This document shows positions 1-14,242 of a DNA stretch of 64,000 nt, one piece after another. Made by a program: the position numbers and the translations under genes. Below the pieces are notes generated by a model. That model did no database searches and had not been told where the DNA came from. It worked only from the letters and a program-made list of their open reading frames with translations. The stretch comes from Ianthella basta (taxonomy: Eukaryota > Porifera > Demospongiae > Verongiida > Ianthellidae), in assembly GCA_964019415.1 (NCBI GenBank), contig OZ025890.1:124001-188000 (forward strand), in the 5' to 3' direction. How positions within the stretch are numbered: position 1 is the first letter of the stretch; each line of letters starts with the position of its first letter.

Positions 1-3000
1 AATCTTACCTATTCTTACTTTTTCATATCTTGCCAAATCTTGCCAAATCTTACCTTGTCATATCTTACCAAATCTTGCCAAATCTTACCTTGTCATAGTT
101 GCCAAATCTTGCCAAATCTTACCTTGTCATATCTTGCCAAATCTTGCTTAATCTTACCTTGTCATATCTTACCAAATCTTGCCAAATCTTATCTTGTCAT
201 ATCTTGCCAAATCTTGCCAAATATTACCTTGTCATATCTTGCCAAATCTTGCCAAATCTTACCTTGGCATATCTTACCAAATCTTGCCTAATCTTACCTT
301 GTCATAGTTGCCAAATCTTGCCAAATCTTACCTTGTCATATCTTGCCAAATCTTGCCAAATCTTACCTTGGCGTATCTTGCCAAATCTTGCCTAATCTTA
401 CCTTGTCGTATCTTGCCTAATCTTGCCAAGTCTTACCTTGTCATAACTTGCCTAAACTTACCAAATCTTACCTTGTCATATCTTGCCTAAACTTGCCAAA
501 TCTTACCTTGTCATATCTTGCCAAATCTTGCCTGATCTTACCATGTCATATCTTGCCAAATCTTGCCAAGCCTTACCTTTAAGTTGTCATATTTTGCCAA
601 ATCTTACCTATTCTTACTTTTTCATATCTTGCCAAATCTTGACTAATCTTACCATGTCATATCTTGCCAAATCTTGCCAAATCTTACCTTGTCATATCTC
701 GCCAAATCTTGCCAAATCTTACCTTGTCGTATCTTACCAAATCTTGCCAAATCTTACCTTGTCATATCTTACCAAATCTTGCTTAATCTTACCTTCTCAT
801 ATCTTGCCAAATCTTGCCAAATCTTACCTTGTCATATCTTACCAAATCTTGCTTAATCTTACCTTGTCATAGTTGCCAAATCTTGCCAAATCTTATCTTG
901 TCATATCTTGCCAAATCTTGCCAAATATTACCTTGTCATATCTTGCCAAATTTTGCCAAATCTTACCTTGGCATATCTTACCAAATCTTGCCTAATCTTA
1001 CCTTGTCGTATCTTGCCTAATCTTGCCAAATCTTACCTTGTCATATCTTGTCAAATCTTGCCGAATCTTACCTTGTCATATCTTGCCAAATCTTCCCAAA
1101 TCTTACCTTGTCATATCTTGCCTAAACTTGCCAAATCTTACCTTATCATATCTTGCCAAATCTTGCCTGATCTTACCATGTCATATCTTGCCAAATCTTG
1201 CCAAGCCTTACCTTTAAGTTATCATATTTTGCCAGATCTTGCCTATTCTTACTTTATCATATCTTGCCAAATCTTGACTAATCTTACCATGTCATATCTT
1301 GCCAAATCTTGCCAAATCTTACCTTGTCATATCTTACCAAATCTTGCCAAATCTTACCTTGTCATAGTTGCCAAATCTTGCCAAATCTTACCTTGTCATA
1401 TCTTGCCAAATCTTGCCGAATCTTACCTTGTCATATCTCGCCAAATCTTGCCAAATCTTACCTTGTCGTATCTTGCCTAATCTTGCCAAATCTTACCTTG
1501 TCATATCTTGCCAAATCTTGCCGAATCTTACCTTGTCATATCTTGCCATATCTTCCCAAATCTTACCTTGTCATATCTTGCCTAAACTTGCCAAATCTTA
1601 CCTTATCATATCTTGCCAAATCTTGCCTGATCTTACCATGTCATATCTTGCCAAATCTTGCCAAGCCTTACCTTTAAGTTGTCATATTTTGCCAAATCTT
1701 GCCTATTCTTACTTTTTCATATCTTGCCAAATCTTGACTAATCTTACCATGTCATATCTTGCCAAATCTTGCCAAATCTTACCTTGTCATATCTTACCAA
1801 ATCTTGCCAAATATTACCTTGTCATATCTTGCCAAATTTTGCCAAATCTTACCTTGGCATATCTTACTAAATCTTGCCTAATCTTACCTTGTCGTATCTT
1901 GCCTAATCTTGCCAAATCTTACCTTGTCATATCTTGCCAAATCTTGCCGAATCTTACCTTGTCATATCTTGCCAAATCTTCCCAAATCTTACCTTGTCAT
2001 ATCTTGCCTAAACTCTCCAAATCTTACCTTGTCATATCTTGCCAAATCTTGCCTGATCTTACCATGTCATATCTTGCCAAATCTTGCCAAGCCTTACCTT
2101 TAAGTTATCATATTTTGCCAAATCTTGCCTATTCTTACTTTATCATATCTTGCCAAATCTTGACTAATCTTACCATGTCATATCTTGCCAAATCTTGCCA
2201 AATCTTACCTTGTCATATCTTACCAAATCTTGCCAAATCTTACCTTGTCATAGTTGCCAAATCTTGCCAAATCTTACCTTGTCATATCTTGCCAAATCTT
2301 GCCGAATCTTACCTTGTCATATCTTACCAAATCTTGCCAAATCTTATCTTGTCATATCTTGCCAAATCTTGCCAAATATTACCTTGTCATATCTTGCCAA
2401 ATCTTGCCAAATCTCACCTTGGCATATCTTACCAAATCTTGCCTAATCTTACCTTGTCGTATCTTGCCTAATCTTGCCAAATCTTACCTTGTCATATCTT
2501 GCCAAATCTTGTCGAATCTTACCTTGTCATATCTTACCAAATCTTGCCTAATCTTACCTTGTCGTATCTTGCCTAATCTTGCCAAATCTTACCTTGTCAT
2601 ATCTTGCCAAATCTTGCCGAATCTTACCTTGTCATATCTTGCCAAATCTTCCCAAATCTTACCTTGTCGTATCTTGCCTAATCTTGCCAAATCTTACCTT
2701 GTCATATCTTGCCAAATCTTGCCGAATCTTACCTTGTCATATCTTGCCAAATCTTCCCAAATCTTACCTTGTCATATCTTGCCTAAACTTGCCAAATCTT
2801 ACCTTGTCATATCTTGCCAAATCTTGCCTGATCTTACCATGTCATATCTTGCCAAATCTTGCCAAGCCTTACCTTTAAGTTGTCATATTTTGCCAAATCT
2901 TGCCTATTCTTACTTTTTTATATCTTGCCAAATCTTGACTAATCTTACCTTGTCATATCTTGCCAAATCTTGCCAAATCTTACCTTGTCATATCTCGCCA

Positions 3001-6000
3001 AATCTTGCCTAATCTTACCTTGTCATATCTTGCCTAATCTTGCCTAATCTTACCTTGTCATATCTTGCCAAATCTTGCCAAATCTTACCTTGTCATATCA
3101 TACCAAATCTTGCCAAATATTACCATGTCATATTTTGCCAAATCTTGCCTAATCTTACTTTTTCATATCTTGCCAAATCTTGCTTAATCTTACCTTGTCA
3201 TATCTTGCCAAATCTTGCCAAATCTTACCTTGTCATATCTTGCCAAATCTTTCCAATTCTTACCTTGTCATATCTTACCAAATCTTGCTTTTAATCTTTC
3301 CTTCATATCTTGCCAAATCTTGCCAAATCTTACCAAATATTACCTTGTCATATCTTGCCTAATCTTGCCAAATCTTACCATGTCATATCTTGCCAAATCT
3401 TGCCAAATCTTACCTTGTCATATCTTACCAAATCTTGCTTAATCTTACCTTGTCATAGTTGCCAAATCTTGCCAAATCTTATCTTGTCATATCTTGCCAA
3501 ATCTTGCCAAATATTACCTTGTCAAATCTTGCCAAATCTTGCCAAATCTTACCTTGGCATATCTTACCAAATCTTGCCTAATCTTACCTTGTCGTATCTT
3601 GCCTAATCTTGCCAAATCTTACCTTGTCATATCTTGCCTAATCTTCCCAAATCTTACCTTGTCATAACTTGCCATATCTTCCCAAATCTTACCGTGTCAT
3701 ATCTTGCCTAAACATGCCAAATCTTACCTTGTCATATCTTGCCAAATCTTGCCTGATCTTACCATGTCATATCTTGCCAAATCTTGCCAAGACTTACCTT
3801 TAAGTTGTCATATTTTGCCAAATCTTACCTATTCTTACTTTTTCATATCTTGCCAAATCTTGACTAATCTTACCATGTCATATCTTGCCAAATCTTGCCA
3901 AATCTTACCTTGTCATATCTTACCAAATCTTGCCAAATCTTACCTTGTCATAGTTGCCAAATCTTGCCAAATCTTACCTTGTCATATCTTGCCAAATCTT
4001 GCCGAATCTTACCTTGTCATATCTTACCAAATCTTGCCAAATCTTATCTTGTCATATCTTGCCAAATCTTGCCAAATATTACCTGGTCATATCTTGCCAA
4101 ATCTTGCCAAATCTTACCTTGGCATATCTTACCAAATCTTGCCAAATCTTACCTTGTCATAGTTGCCAAATCTTGCCAAATCTTACCTTGTCATATCTTA
4201 CCAAATCTTGCCAAATCTTACCTTGGCATATCTTACCAAATCTTGCCAAATCTTATCTTGTCATATCTTGCCAAATCTTGCCAAATATTACCTTGGCATA
4301 TCTTGCCAAATCTTGCCGAATCTTACCTTGGCATATCTTACCAAATCTTGCCTAATCTTACCTTGTCGTATCTTGCCTGATCTTGCCAAACCTTACCTTG
4401 TCATATCTTGCCAAATCTTGCCGAATCTTACCTTGTCATATCTTGCCAAATCTTCCCAAATTTTACCTTGTCATATCTTGCCTAAACTTGCCAAATCTTA
4501 CCTTGTCATATCTTGCCAAATCTTGCCTGATCTTACCATGTCATATCTTGCCAAATCTTGCCAAGCCTTACCTTTAAGTTGTCATATTTTGCCAAATCTT
4601 ACCTATTCTTACTTTTTCATATCTTGCCAAATCTTGCCTAATCTTACCTTGTCATATCTTGCCAAATCTTGCCAAATCTTACCTTGTCATATCTCGCCAA
4701 ATCTTGCCAAATCTTACCTTGTCGTATCTTACCAAATGTTGCCAAATCTTACCTTGTCATATCTTACCAAATCTTGCTTAATCTTACCTTCTCATACCTT
4801 GCCAAATCTTGCCAAATCTTACCTTGTCATATCTTACCAAATCTTGCTTAATCTTACCTTGTCATATCTCGCCAAATCTTGCCAAATCTTACCTTGTCGT
4901 ATCTTACCAAATGTTGCCAAATCTTACCTTGTCATATCTTACCAAATCTTGCTTAATCTTACCTTCTCATACCTTGCCAAATCTTGCCAAATCTTACCTT
5001 GTCATATCTTACCAAATCTTGCTTAATCTTACCTTGTCATAGTTGCCAAATCTTGCCAAATCTTATCTTGTCATATCTTGCCAAATCTTGCCAAATATTA
5101 CCTTGTCAAATCTTGCCAAATCTTGCCAAATCTTACCTTGGCATATCTTACCAAATCTTGCCTAATCTTACCTTGTCGTATCTTGCCTAATCTTGCCAAA
5201 TCTTACCTTGTCATATCTTGCCTAATCTTCCCAAATCTTACCTTGTCATATCTTGCCATATCTTCCCAAATCTTACCGTGTCATATCTTGCCTAAACATG
5301 CCAAATCTTACCTTGTCATATCTTGCCAAATCTTGCCTGATCTTACCATGTCATATCTTGCCAAATCTTGCCAAGACTTACCTTTAAGTTGTCATATTTT
5401 GCCAAATCTTACCTATTCTTACTTTTTCATATCTTGCCAAATCTTGACTAATCTTACCTTGTCATATCTTGCCAAATCTTGCCAAATCTTACCTTGTCAT
5501 ATCTTACCAAATCTTGCCAAATCTTACCTTGTCATAGTTGCCAAATCTTGCCAAATCTTACCTTGTCATATCTTGCCAAATCTTGCCGAATCTTACCTTG
5601 TCATATCTTACCAAATCTTGCCAAATCTTATCTTGTCATATCTTGCCAAATCTTGCCAAATATTACCTGGTCATATCTTGCCAAATCTTGCCAAATCTTA
5701 CCTTGGCATATCTTACCAAATCTTGCCAAATCTTACCTTGTCATAGTTGCCAAATCTTGCCAAATCTTACCTTGTCATATCTTACCAAATCTTGCCAAAT
5801 CTTACCTTGGCATATCTTACCAAATCTTGCCAAATCTTATCTTGTCATATCTTGCCAAATCTTGCCAAATATTACCTTGGCATATCTTGCCAAATCTTGC
5901 CGAATCTTTCCTTGGCATATCTTACCAAATCTTGCCTAATCTTACCTTGTCGTATCTTGCCTGATCTTGCCAAACCTTACCTTGTCATATCTTGCCAAAT

Positions 6001-9000
6001 CTTGCCGAATCTTACCTTGTCATATCTTGCCAAATCTTCCCAAATTTTACCTTGTCATATCTTGCCTAAACTTGCCAAATCTTACCTTGTCATATCTTGC
6101 CAAATCTTGCCTGATCTTACCATGTCATATCTTGCCAAATCTTGCCAAGCCTTACCTTTAAGTTGTCATATTTTGCCAAATCTTACCTATTCTTACTTTT
6201 TCATATCTTGCCAAATCTTGCCTAATCTTACCTTGTCATATCTTGCCAAATCTTGCCAAATCTTACCTTGTCATATCTCGCCAAATCTTGCCAAATCTTA
6301 CCTTGTCGTATCTTACCAAATGTTGCCAAATCTTACCTTGTCATATCTTACCAAATCTTGCTTAATCTTACCTTCTCATACCTTGCCAAATCTTGCCAAA
6401 TCTTACCTTGTCATATCTTACCAAATCTTGCTTAATCTTACCTTGTCATAGTTGCCAAATCTTGCCAAATCTTATCTTGTCATATCTTGCCTAATCTTGC
6501 CAAATATTACCTTGTCATATCTTGCCAAATTTTGCCGAATCTTACCTTGGCATATCTTACTAAATCTTGCCTAATCTTACCTTGTCGTATCTTGCCTAAT
6601 CTTGCCAAATCTTACCTTGTCATATCTTGCCAAATCTTGCCGAATCTTACCTTGTCATATCTTGCCAAATCTTCCCAAATCTTACCTTGTCATATCTTGC
6701 CTAAACTTGCCAAATCTTACCTTGTCATATCTTGCCAAATCTTGCCTGATCTTACCATGTCATATCTTGCCAAATCTTGCCAAGCCTTACCTTTAAGTTA
6801 TCATATTTTGCCAAATCTTGCCTATTCTTACTTTATCATATCTTGCCAAATCTTGACTAATCTTACCTTGTTGTATCTTGCCTAATCTTGCCAAATCTTA
6901 CCTTGTCATATCTTGCCAAATCTTGCCGAATCTTACCTTGTCATATCTTGCCAAATCTTGCCAAATCTCACCTTGGCATATCTTACCAAATCTTGCCTAA
7001 TCTTACCTTGTCGTATCTTGCCTAATCTTGCCAAATCTTGCCGAATCTTACCTTGTCATATCTTACCAAATCTTGCCTAATCTTACCTTGTCGTATCTTG
7101 CCTAATCTTGCCAAATCTTACCTTGTCATATCTTGCCAAATCTTGCCGAATCTTACCTTGTCATATCTTGCCAAATCTTCCCAAATCTTACCTTGTCGTA
7201 TCTTGCCTAATCTTGCCAAATCTTACCTTGTCATATCTTGCCAAATCTTGCCGAATCTTACCTTGTCATATCTTGCCAAATCTTCCCAAATCTTACCTTG
7301 TCATATCTTGCCTAAACTTGCCAAATCTTACCTTGTCATATCTTGCCAAATCTTGCCTGATCTTACCTTGTCATATCTTGCCAAATCTTGCCAAGCCTTA
7401 CCTTTAAGTTGTCATATTTTGCCAAATCTTGCCTATTCTTACTTTTTCATATCTTGCCAAATCTTGACTAATCTTACCTTGTCATATCTTGCCAAATCTT
7501 GCCAAATCTTACCTTGTCATATCTCGCCAAATCTTGCCAAATCTTATATTGTCATATCTTGCCAAATTTTGCCTAATCTTACCTTGTCATATCTTGCCAA
7601 ATCTTGCCAAATCTTACCTTGTCATATCATACCAAATCTTGTCAAATATTACCATGTCATATTTTGCCAAATCTTGCCTAATCTTACTTTTTCATATCTT
7701 GCCAAATCTTGCTTAATCTTACCTTGTCATATCTTGCCAAATCTTGCCAAATCTTACCTTGTCATATCTTGCCAAATCTTTCCAATTCTTACCTTGTCAT
7801 ATCTTACCAAATCTTGCTTTTAATCTTTCCTTCATATCTTGCCAAATCTTGCCAAATCTTACCAAATATTACCTTGTCATATCTTGCCTAATCTTGCCAA
7901 ATCTTACCATGTCATATCTTGCCAAATCTTGCCTAATCTTACCTTGTCATATCTTACCAAATCTTGCTTAATCTTACCTTGTCATAGTTGCCAAATCTTG
8001 CCAAATCTTATCTTGTCATATCTTGCCAAATCTTGCCAAATATTACCTTGTCAAATCTTGCCAAATCTTGCCAAATCTTACCTTGGCATATCTTACCAAA
8101 TCTTGCCTAATCTTACCTTGTCGTATCTTGCCTAATCTTGCCAAATCTTACCTTGTCATATCTTGCCAAATCTTGCCGAATCTTACCTTGTCATATCTTG
8201 CCATATCTTCCCAAATCTTACCTTGTCATATCTTGCCTAAACATGCCAAATCTTACCTTGTCATATCTTGCCAAATCTTGCCTGATCTTACCATGTCATA
8301 TCTTGCCAAATCTTGCCAAGCCTTACCTTTAAGTTGTCATATTTTGCCAAATCTTACCTATTCTTACTTTTTCATATCTTGCCAAATCTTGACTAATCTT
8401 ACCTTGTCATATCTTGCCAAATCTTGCCAAATCTTACCTTGTCATATCTTACCAAATCTTGCCAAATCTTACCTTGTCATAGTTGCCAAATCTTGCCAAA
8501 TCTTACCTTGTCATATCTTGCCAAATCTTGCTTAATCTTACCTTGTCATATCTTACCAAATCTTGCCAAATCTTATCTTGTCATATCTTGCCAAATCTTG
8601 CCAAATATTACCTTGTCATATCTTGCCAAATCTTGCCAAATCTTACCTTGGCATATCTTACCAAATCTTGCCTAATCTTACCTTGTCATAGTTGCCAAAT
8701 CTTGCCTAATCTTACCTTGTCGTATCTTACCAAATCTTGCCAAATCTTACCTTGGCATATCTTACCAAATCTTGCCTAATCTTACCTTGTCGTATCTTGC
8801 CTAATCTTGCCGAATCTTACCTTGTCATATCTTGCCTAAACTTGCCAAATCTTACCTTGTCATATCTTGCCTAAACTTGCCAAATCTTACCTTGTCATAT
8901 CTTGCCAAATCTTGCCTGATCTTACCATGTCATATCTTGCCAAATCTTGCCAAGCCTTACCTTTAAGTTGTCATATTTTGCCTAATCTTACCTATTCTTA

Positions 9001-12000
9001 CTTTTTCATATCTTGCAAAATCTTGACTAATCTTACCTTGTCATATCTTGCCAAATCTTGCCAAATCTTACCTTGTCATATCTCGCCAAATCTTGCCAAA
9101 TCTTACCTTGTCATATCTTACCAAATCTTGCCAAATCTTACCTTGTCATATCTTACCAAATCTTGCATAATCTTACCTTCTCATATCTTGCCAAATCTTA
9201 CCTTGTCATATCTTACCAAATCTTGCTTAATCTTACCTTGTCATAGTTGCCAAATCTTATCTTGTCATATCTTGCCAAATCTTGCCAAATATTACCTTGT
9301 CATATCTTGCCAAATCTTGCCGAATCTTACCTTGGCATATCTTACCAAATCTTGTCTAATCTTACCTTGTCGTATCTTGCCTAATCTTGCCAAATCTTAC
9401 CTTGTCATATCTTGCCAAATCTTGCCGAATCTTACCTTGTCATATCTTGCCAAATCTTCCCAAATCTTACCTTGTCATATCTTGCCTAAACTTGCCAAAT
9501 CTTACCTTGTCATATCTTGCCAAATCTTGCCTGATCTTACCATGTCATATCTTGCCAAATCTTGCCAAGCCTTACCTTTAAGTTGTCATATTTTGCCAAA
9601 TCTTGCTTATTCTTACTTTTTCATATCTTGCCAAATCTTGACTAATCTTACCATGTCATATCTTGCCAAATCTTGCCAAATCTTACCTTGTCATATCTTA
9701 CCAAATCTTGCCAAATCTTACCTTGTCATAGTTGCCAAATCTTGCCAAATCTTATCTTGTCATATCTTGCCAAATCTTGCTAAATCTTACCTTGTCATAT
9801 CTTACCAAATCTTGCCAAATCTTATCTTCTCATATCTTGCCTAATCTTGCCAAATATTACCTTGTCATATCTTGCCTAATCTTGCCAAATCTTACCTTGG
9901 CATATCTTACCAAATCTTGCCTAATCTTATCTTGTCGTATCTTGCCTAATCTTGCCAAATCTTACCTTGTCATATCTTGCCAAATCTTGCCGAATCTTAC
10001 CTTGTCATATCTTACCAAATCTTGCCTAATCTTACCTTGTCGAATCTTGCCTAATCTTGCCAAATCTTACCTTGTCATATCTTGCCAAATCTTGCCGAAT
10101 CTTACCTTGTCATATCTTGCCAAATCTTCCCAAATCTTACCTTGTCATATCTTGCCTAAACTTGCCAAATCTTACCTTGTCATATCTTGCCAAATCTTGC
10201 CTGATCTTACCATGTCATATCTTGCCAAATCTTGCCAAGCCTTACCTTTAAGTTGTCATATTTTGCCAAATCTTGCCTATTCTTACTTTTTCATATCTTG
10301 CCAAATCTTGACTAATCTTACCTTGTCATATCTTGCCAAATCTTGCCAAATCTTACCTTGTCATATCTCGCCAAATCTTGCCAAATCTTACATTGTCATA
10401 TCTTGCCAAATTTTGCCTAATCTTACCTTGTCATATCTTGCCAAATCTTGCTTAATCTTACCTTGTCATATCTTACCAAATCTTGCCAAATATTACCATG
10501 TCATATTTTGCCAAATCTTGCCTAATCTTACTTTTTCATATCTTGCCAAATCTTGCTTAATCTTACCTTGTCTTATCTAGTCAAATCTTGCCAAATCTTA
10601 CCTTGTCATATCTTGCCAAATCTTTCCAATTCTTACCTTGTCATATCTTACCAAATCTTGCTTTTAATCTTTCCTTCATATCTAGCCAAATCTTGCCAAA
10701 TCTTACCAAATATTACCTTGTCATATCTTGCCTAATCTTGCCAAATCTTACCATGTCATATCTTGCCAAATCTTGCCAAATCTTACCTTGTCATATCTTA
10801 CCAAATCTTGCTTAATCTTACCTTGTCATAGTTGCCAAATCTTGCCAAATCTTATCTTGTCATATCTTGCCAAATCTTGCCAAACTTTACCTTTTCATAT
10901 CTTGCCAAATCTTGCCAAATCTTCCCAAATCTTACCTTGTCATATCTTGCCTAAACTTGCCAAATCTTACCTTGTCATATCTTGCCAAATCTTGCCTGAT
11001 CTTACCATGTCATATCTTGCTAAATCTTGCCAAGCTTTACCTTTAAGTTGTCATATTTTGCCAAATCTTGCCTATTCTTACTTTTTCATATCTTGCCAAA
11101 TCTTGACTAATCGTACCTTGTCATATCTTGCCAAATCTTGCCAAATCTTACCTTGTCATATCTTACCAAATCTTGCCAAATCTTACATTGTCATATCTTG
11201 CCAAATTTTGCCTAATCTTACATTGTCATATCTTGCCAAAGCTTGCCAAATCTTACCTTGTCATATCTTACCAAATCTTGCCAAATCTTACCATGTCATA
11301 TTTTGCCAAATCTTGCCTATTCTTACTTTTTCATATCTTGCCAAATCTTGACTAATCTTACCTTGTCATATCTTGCCAAATCTTGCCAAATCTTACCTTG
11401 TCATATCTCGCCAAATCTTGCCAAATCTTACCTTGTCATATCTTGCCAAATCTTTCCAATTCTTACCTTGTCATATCTTACCAAATCTTGCTTTTAATCT
11501 TTCCTTCATATCTTGCCAAATCTTGCCAAATCTTACCAAATATTACCTTGTCATATCTTGCCTAATCTTGCCAAATCTTACCATGTCATATCTTGCCAAA
11601 TCTTGCCAAATCTTACCTTGTCATATCTTACCAAATCTTGCTTAATCTTACCTTGTCATAGTTGCCAAATCTTGCCAAATCTTATCTTGTCTTATCTTGC
11701 CAAATCTTGCCAAATATTACCTTGTCAAATTTTGCCAAATCTTGCCAAATCTTACCTTGGCATATCTTACCAAATCTTGCCAAATCTTACCTTGTCGTAT
11801 CTTGCCTAATCTTGCCAAATCTTAACTTGTCATATCTTGCCAAATCTTGCCGAATCTTACCTTGTCATATCTTGCCATATCTTCCCAAATCTTACCTTGT
11901 CATATCTTGCCTAAACATGCCAAATCTTACCTTGTCATATCTTGCCAAATCTTGCCTGATCTTACCATGTCATATCTTGCCAAATCTTGCCAAGCCTTAC

Positions 12001-12971
12001 CTTTAAGTTGTCATATTTTGCCAAATCTTACCTATTCTTACTTTTTCATATCTTGCCAAATCTTGACTAATCTTACCATGTCATATCTTGCCAAATCTTG
12101 CCAAATCTTACCTTGTCATATCTTACCAAATCTTGCCAAATCTTACCTTGTCATAGTTGCCAAATCTTGCCAAATCTTACCTTGTCATATCTTGCCAAAT
12201 CTTGCTTAATCTTACCTTGTCATATCTTACCAAATCTTGCCAAATCTTATCTTGTCATTCTTGCCAAATCTTGCCAAATATTACCTTGTCATATCTTGCC
12301 AAATCTTGCCAAATCTTACCTTGGCATATCTTACCAAATCTTGCCTAATCTTACCTTGTCATAGTTGCCAAATCTTGCCAAATCTTACCTTGTCATATCT
12401 TGCCAAATCTTGCCAAATCTTACCTTGGCATATCTTACCAAATCTTGCCTAATCTTACCTTGTCGTATCTTGCCTAATCTTGCCAAATCTTACCTTGTCA
12501 TATCTTGCCTAAACTTGCCAAATCTTACCTTGTCATATCTTGCCTAAACTTGCCAAATCTTACCTTGTCATATCTTGCCAAATCTTGCCTGATCTTACCA
12601 TGTCATATCTTGCCAAATCTTGCCAAGCCTTACCTTTAAGTTGTCATATTTTGCCTAATCTTACCTATTCTTACTTTTTCATATCTTGCCAAATCTTGAC
12701 TAATCTTACCTTGTCATATCTTGCCAAATCTTGCCAAATCTTACCTTGTCATATCTCGTTAAATCTTGCCAAATCTTACCTTGTCATATCTTACCAAATC
12801 TTGCCAAATCTTACCTTGTCATATCTTACCAAATCTTGCATAATCTTACCTTCTCATATCTTGCCAAATCTTACCTTGTCATATCTTACCAAATCTTTCT
12901 TAATCTTACCTTGTCATAGTTGCCAAATCTTATCTTGTCATATCTTGCCAAATCTTACCAAATATTACCTT
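1..12971 (+). repeat. Family 1 satellite, 35-bp unit array (left part)
   Basis: The whole segment is a tandem array. The basic unit is 35 bp: two copies of a 10-mer ATCTTGCCAA (variants ending CTA, CGA or TTA), then ATCTTACCTT, then GTCAT. A recurring variant, TTTAAGTTGTCATATTTTGC, marks a larger period; it is seen near 572, 1204, 1672, 2100, 2875, 3796, 4571, 5385, 6150 and onward, every 0.45-0.95 kb. Other landmark variants are TCATAGTTGCC and TTGCTTTTAATC. Larger blocks are duplicated, for example 3400-4983 with 4984-6567 (offset 1584) and 2579-3606 with 7108-8135 (offset 4529). Plus-strand open frames of up to 367 codons run through it because many unit variants lack stops; I see no start context, splice sites or non-repetitive sequence to support a gene. 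Confidence 0.97.
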
Positions 12972-12996
12972 CACAGGGTCGTTATACCTGGAAACC
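12972..12996 (+). repeat. Left terminal inverted repeat of the transposon
   Basis: This 25-bp end pairs with 14355-14379 with two mismatches (positions 9 and 18). It starts CACAGGGT and is flanked outside by TT. Confidence 0.9.
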
Positions 12997-13071
12997 GCTA
13001 ACATGGCCGCTAAATTTGCACCTTTTAGAAACATTATATTTTCGCTCTCTGAATGATTCTACGAAAAACGA

Positions 13072-13230
13072 ATGGCAGGAGAAGGAAGTATGATCTTAGC
13101 TATATCAGAAAAGCCAGTCGGCGCAACGGAGAAAGCTTGGATAAAGATGTTTGAAGGTGTTGAAAATGGCACACTCGCCGACATTCAGAGCAAAACCGGC
13201 ATATCTAGACGACGCCTGAAACACACGTAG
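13072..13230 (+). CDS. Small ORF in the transposon, helix-turn-helix-like (52 aa)
   Basis: An ATG-initiated frame of 52 codons ends in TAG. The C-terminal half, TLADIQSKTGISRRRLKHT, has the spacing and polarity of a helix-turn-helix recognition segment (turn around TGIS, then a basic helix). The N-terminal half contains an EKAWIKMFEGV stretch. It may be a remnant of a transposase DNA-binding domain that recognised the element ends, or a chance frame; no catalytic domain follows. I do not recognise a specific family. Confidence 0.35.
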   Translation: MAGEGSMILAISEKPVGATEKAWIKMFEGVENGTLADIQSKTGISRRRLKHT

Positions 13231-13290
13231 CTGCGCGGGTTAGGTGTAGGGAAATGTAAAGTTTCAGAATCGACTGAGAACTGGGCATAT

Positions 13291-13575
13291 ATGCATCTGT
13301 TCGCAGAGAAAATAAAGAAAAACACCTTTTTAGTAGTAATTTTGCCACAATTCGCACGTTCAAATGTTATTTTCTCGAAAAGAGACTACAGCACACCTCT
13401 GTTCTCAGTCGAATATGAAGGTATATTTACTACTAAACACGATGGTGTGCAGCACACTCACCAAGATGGGGCTCTAAGTATGCCGGTTTTTTATACAAAA
13501 TTTCCTGAACAACAAACCGGCCATTGTGATGACGTCAACAAACGTCACTTACGTTATCGACTAGCAATGTGTTAA
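13291..13575 (+). CDS. Unrecognised ORF inside the transposon (94 aa)
   Basis: An ATG-to-stop frame of 94 codons lies in the middle of the element. The product would be basic at its start (EKIKKN) and has no motif, signal peptide or membrane segment that I recognise. It does not overlap the tandem patches further right. It may be non-coding filler or a decayed piece of a larger transposon protein; coding status is doubtful. Confidence 0.2.
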   Translation: MHLFAEKIKKNTFLVVILPQFARSNVIFSKRDYSTPLFSVEYEGIFTTKHDGVQHTHQDGALSMPVFYTKFPEQQTGHCDDVNKRHLRYRLAMC

Positions 13576-13704
13576 AGGGAAGTTAGGACGCCGCTCGTCA
13601 ACCGAAGTGCAGCAGATTGAGGACAGTATCTGCTATTGTTGTCAGGCCTACAAAACTGGAAGAGTATGATTTAGTAAAAGTACGTTGGGGTGCATCCATG
13701 TGTG

Positions 13705-13995
13705 CCACATTACACGCTGCCTAAGTCACCGCACAGCTTCAATTCACGCGTTGTCTCCTTCCACGCGCTGCCTAACTCCACACGCAGCCTCAGTCCACGC
13801 GCTGTTTTAGTCCATGCGCTGTCTCACTCCACACACTGCCTCATTCCGTACGCGACCTTACTCAACACACTGCCTCTCTCCACGCGCTGTCTCACTCTAC
13901 GTGCTACGTAGCTAATTTAACACAGTCTCATTCGACGCGCTGCTTCGCTCCACAAACATTTTCTCCTTCCACACGCTGTCTCGCTCTACACATAC
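13705..13995 (+). repeat. Degenerate ~20-bp tandem patch inside the transposon
   Basis: About a dozen imperfect copies of a unit resembling TCCACGCGCTGCCTCACTC follow each other with drifting sequence (CACGCAGCC, CACACACTGCC, CACGCTGTC). Such patches are common in the middle of non-autonomous DNA elements. Confidence 0.75.
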
Positions 13996-14084
13996 TCAGT
14001 ACCAACTTGATTTATGCTGTAGACAAATACTGGAATACAGAGAATAACTTCATTGGGCAAAGACTCTAGTGTGAGAACTGTAGG

Positions 14085-14242
14085 AAGTGCTTATCTGCTA
14101 TGTAAGCACTCTAGCATAGAGCTAGTCTGTTGTGTGAGTGCTTCGAAGTGCTGGTGTGTTGTATAAGCACTCTAGCTGAGTTTTGGTCTATTGTATGAGC
14201 ACTCTAGCTGAGTGCTGGTCTATTGCGTAGGCTCTAGCTTAG
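14085..14242 (+). repeat. Imperfect tandem patch with AGCACTCTAGC core inside the transposon
   Basis: Several copies of a roughly 35-45-bp unit contain GCACTCTAGC(T/A) followed by a G(C)TGGTCTATTG-like stretch. Copies are visible near 14105, 14165 and 14200, with a shorter relative near 14230. Confidence 0.6.

Noticed and set aside
1368-2471. 367-codon plus-strand frame in the 35-bp array
   Set aside because: It is a repeat-derived frame; overlapping frames of the same kind exist in the other phases, and it contains nothing but unit translations.
13690-13911. 73-codon frame in the transposon
   Set aside because: It lies entirely in the degenerate ~20-bp tandem patch.
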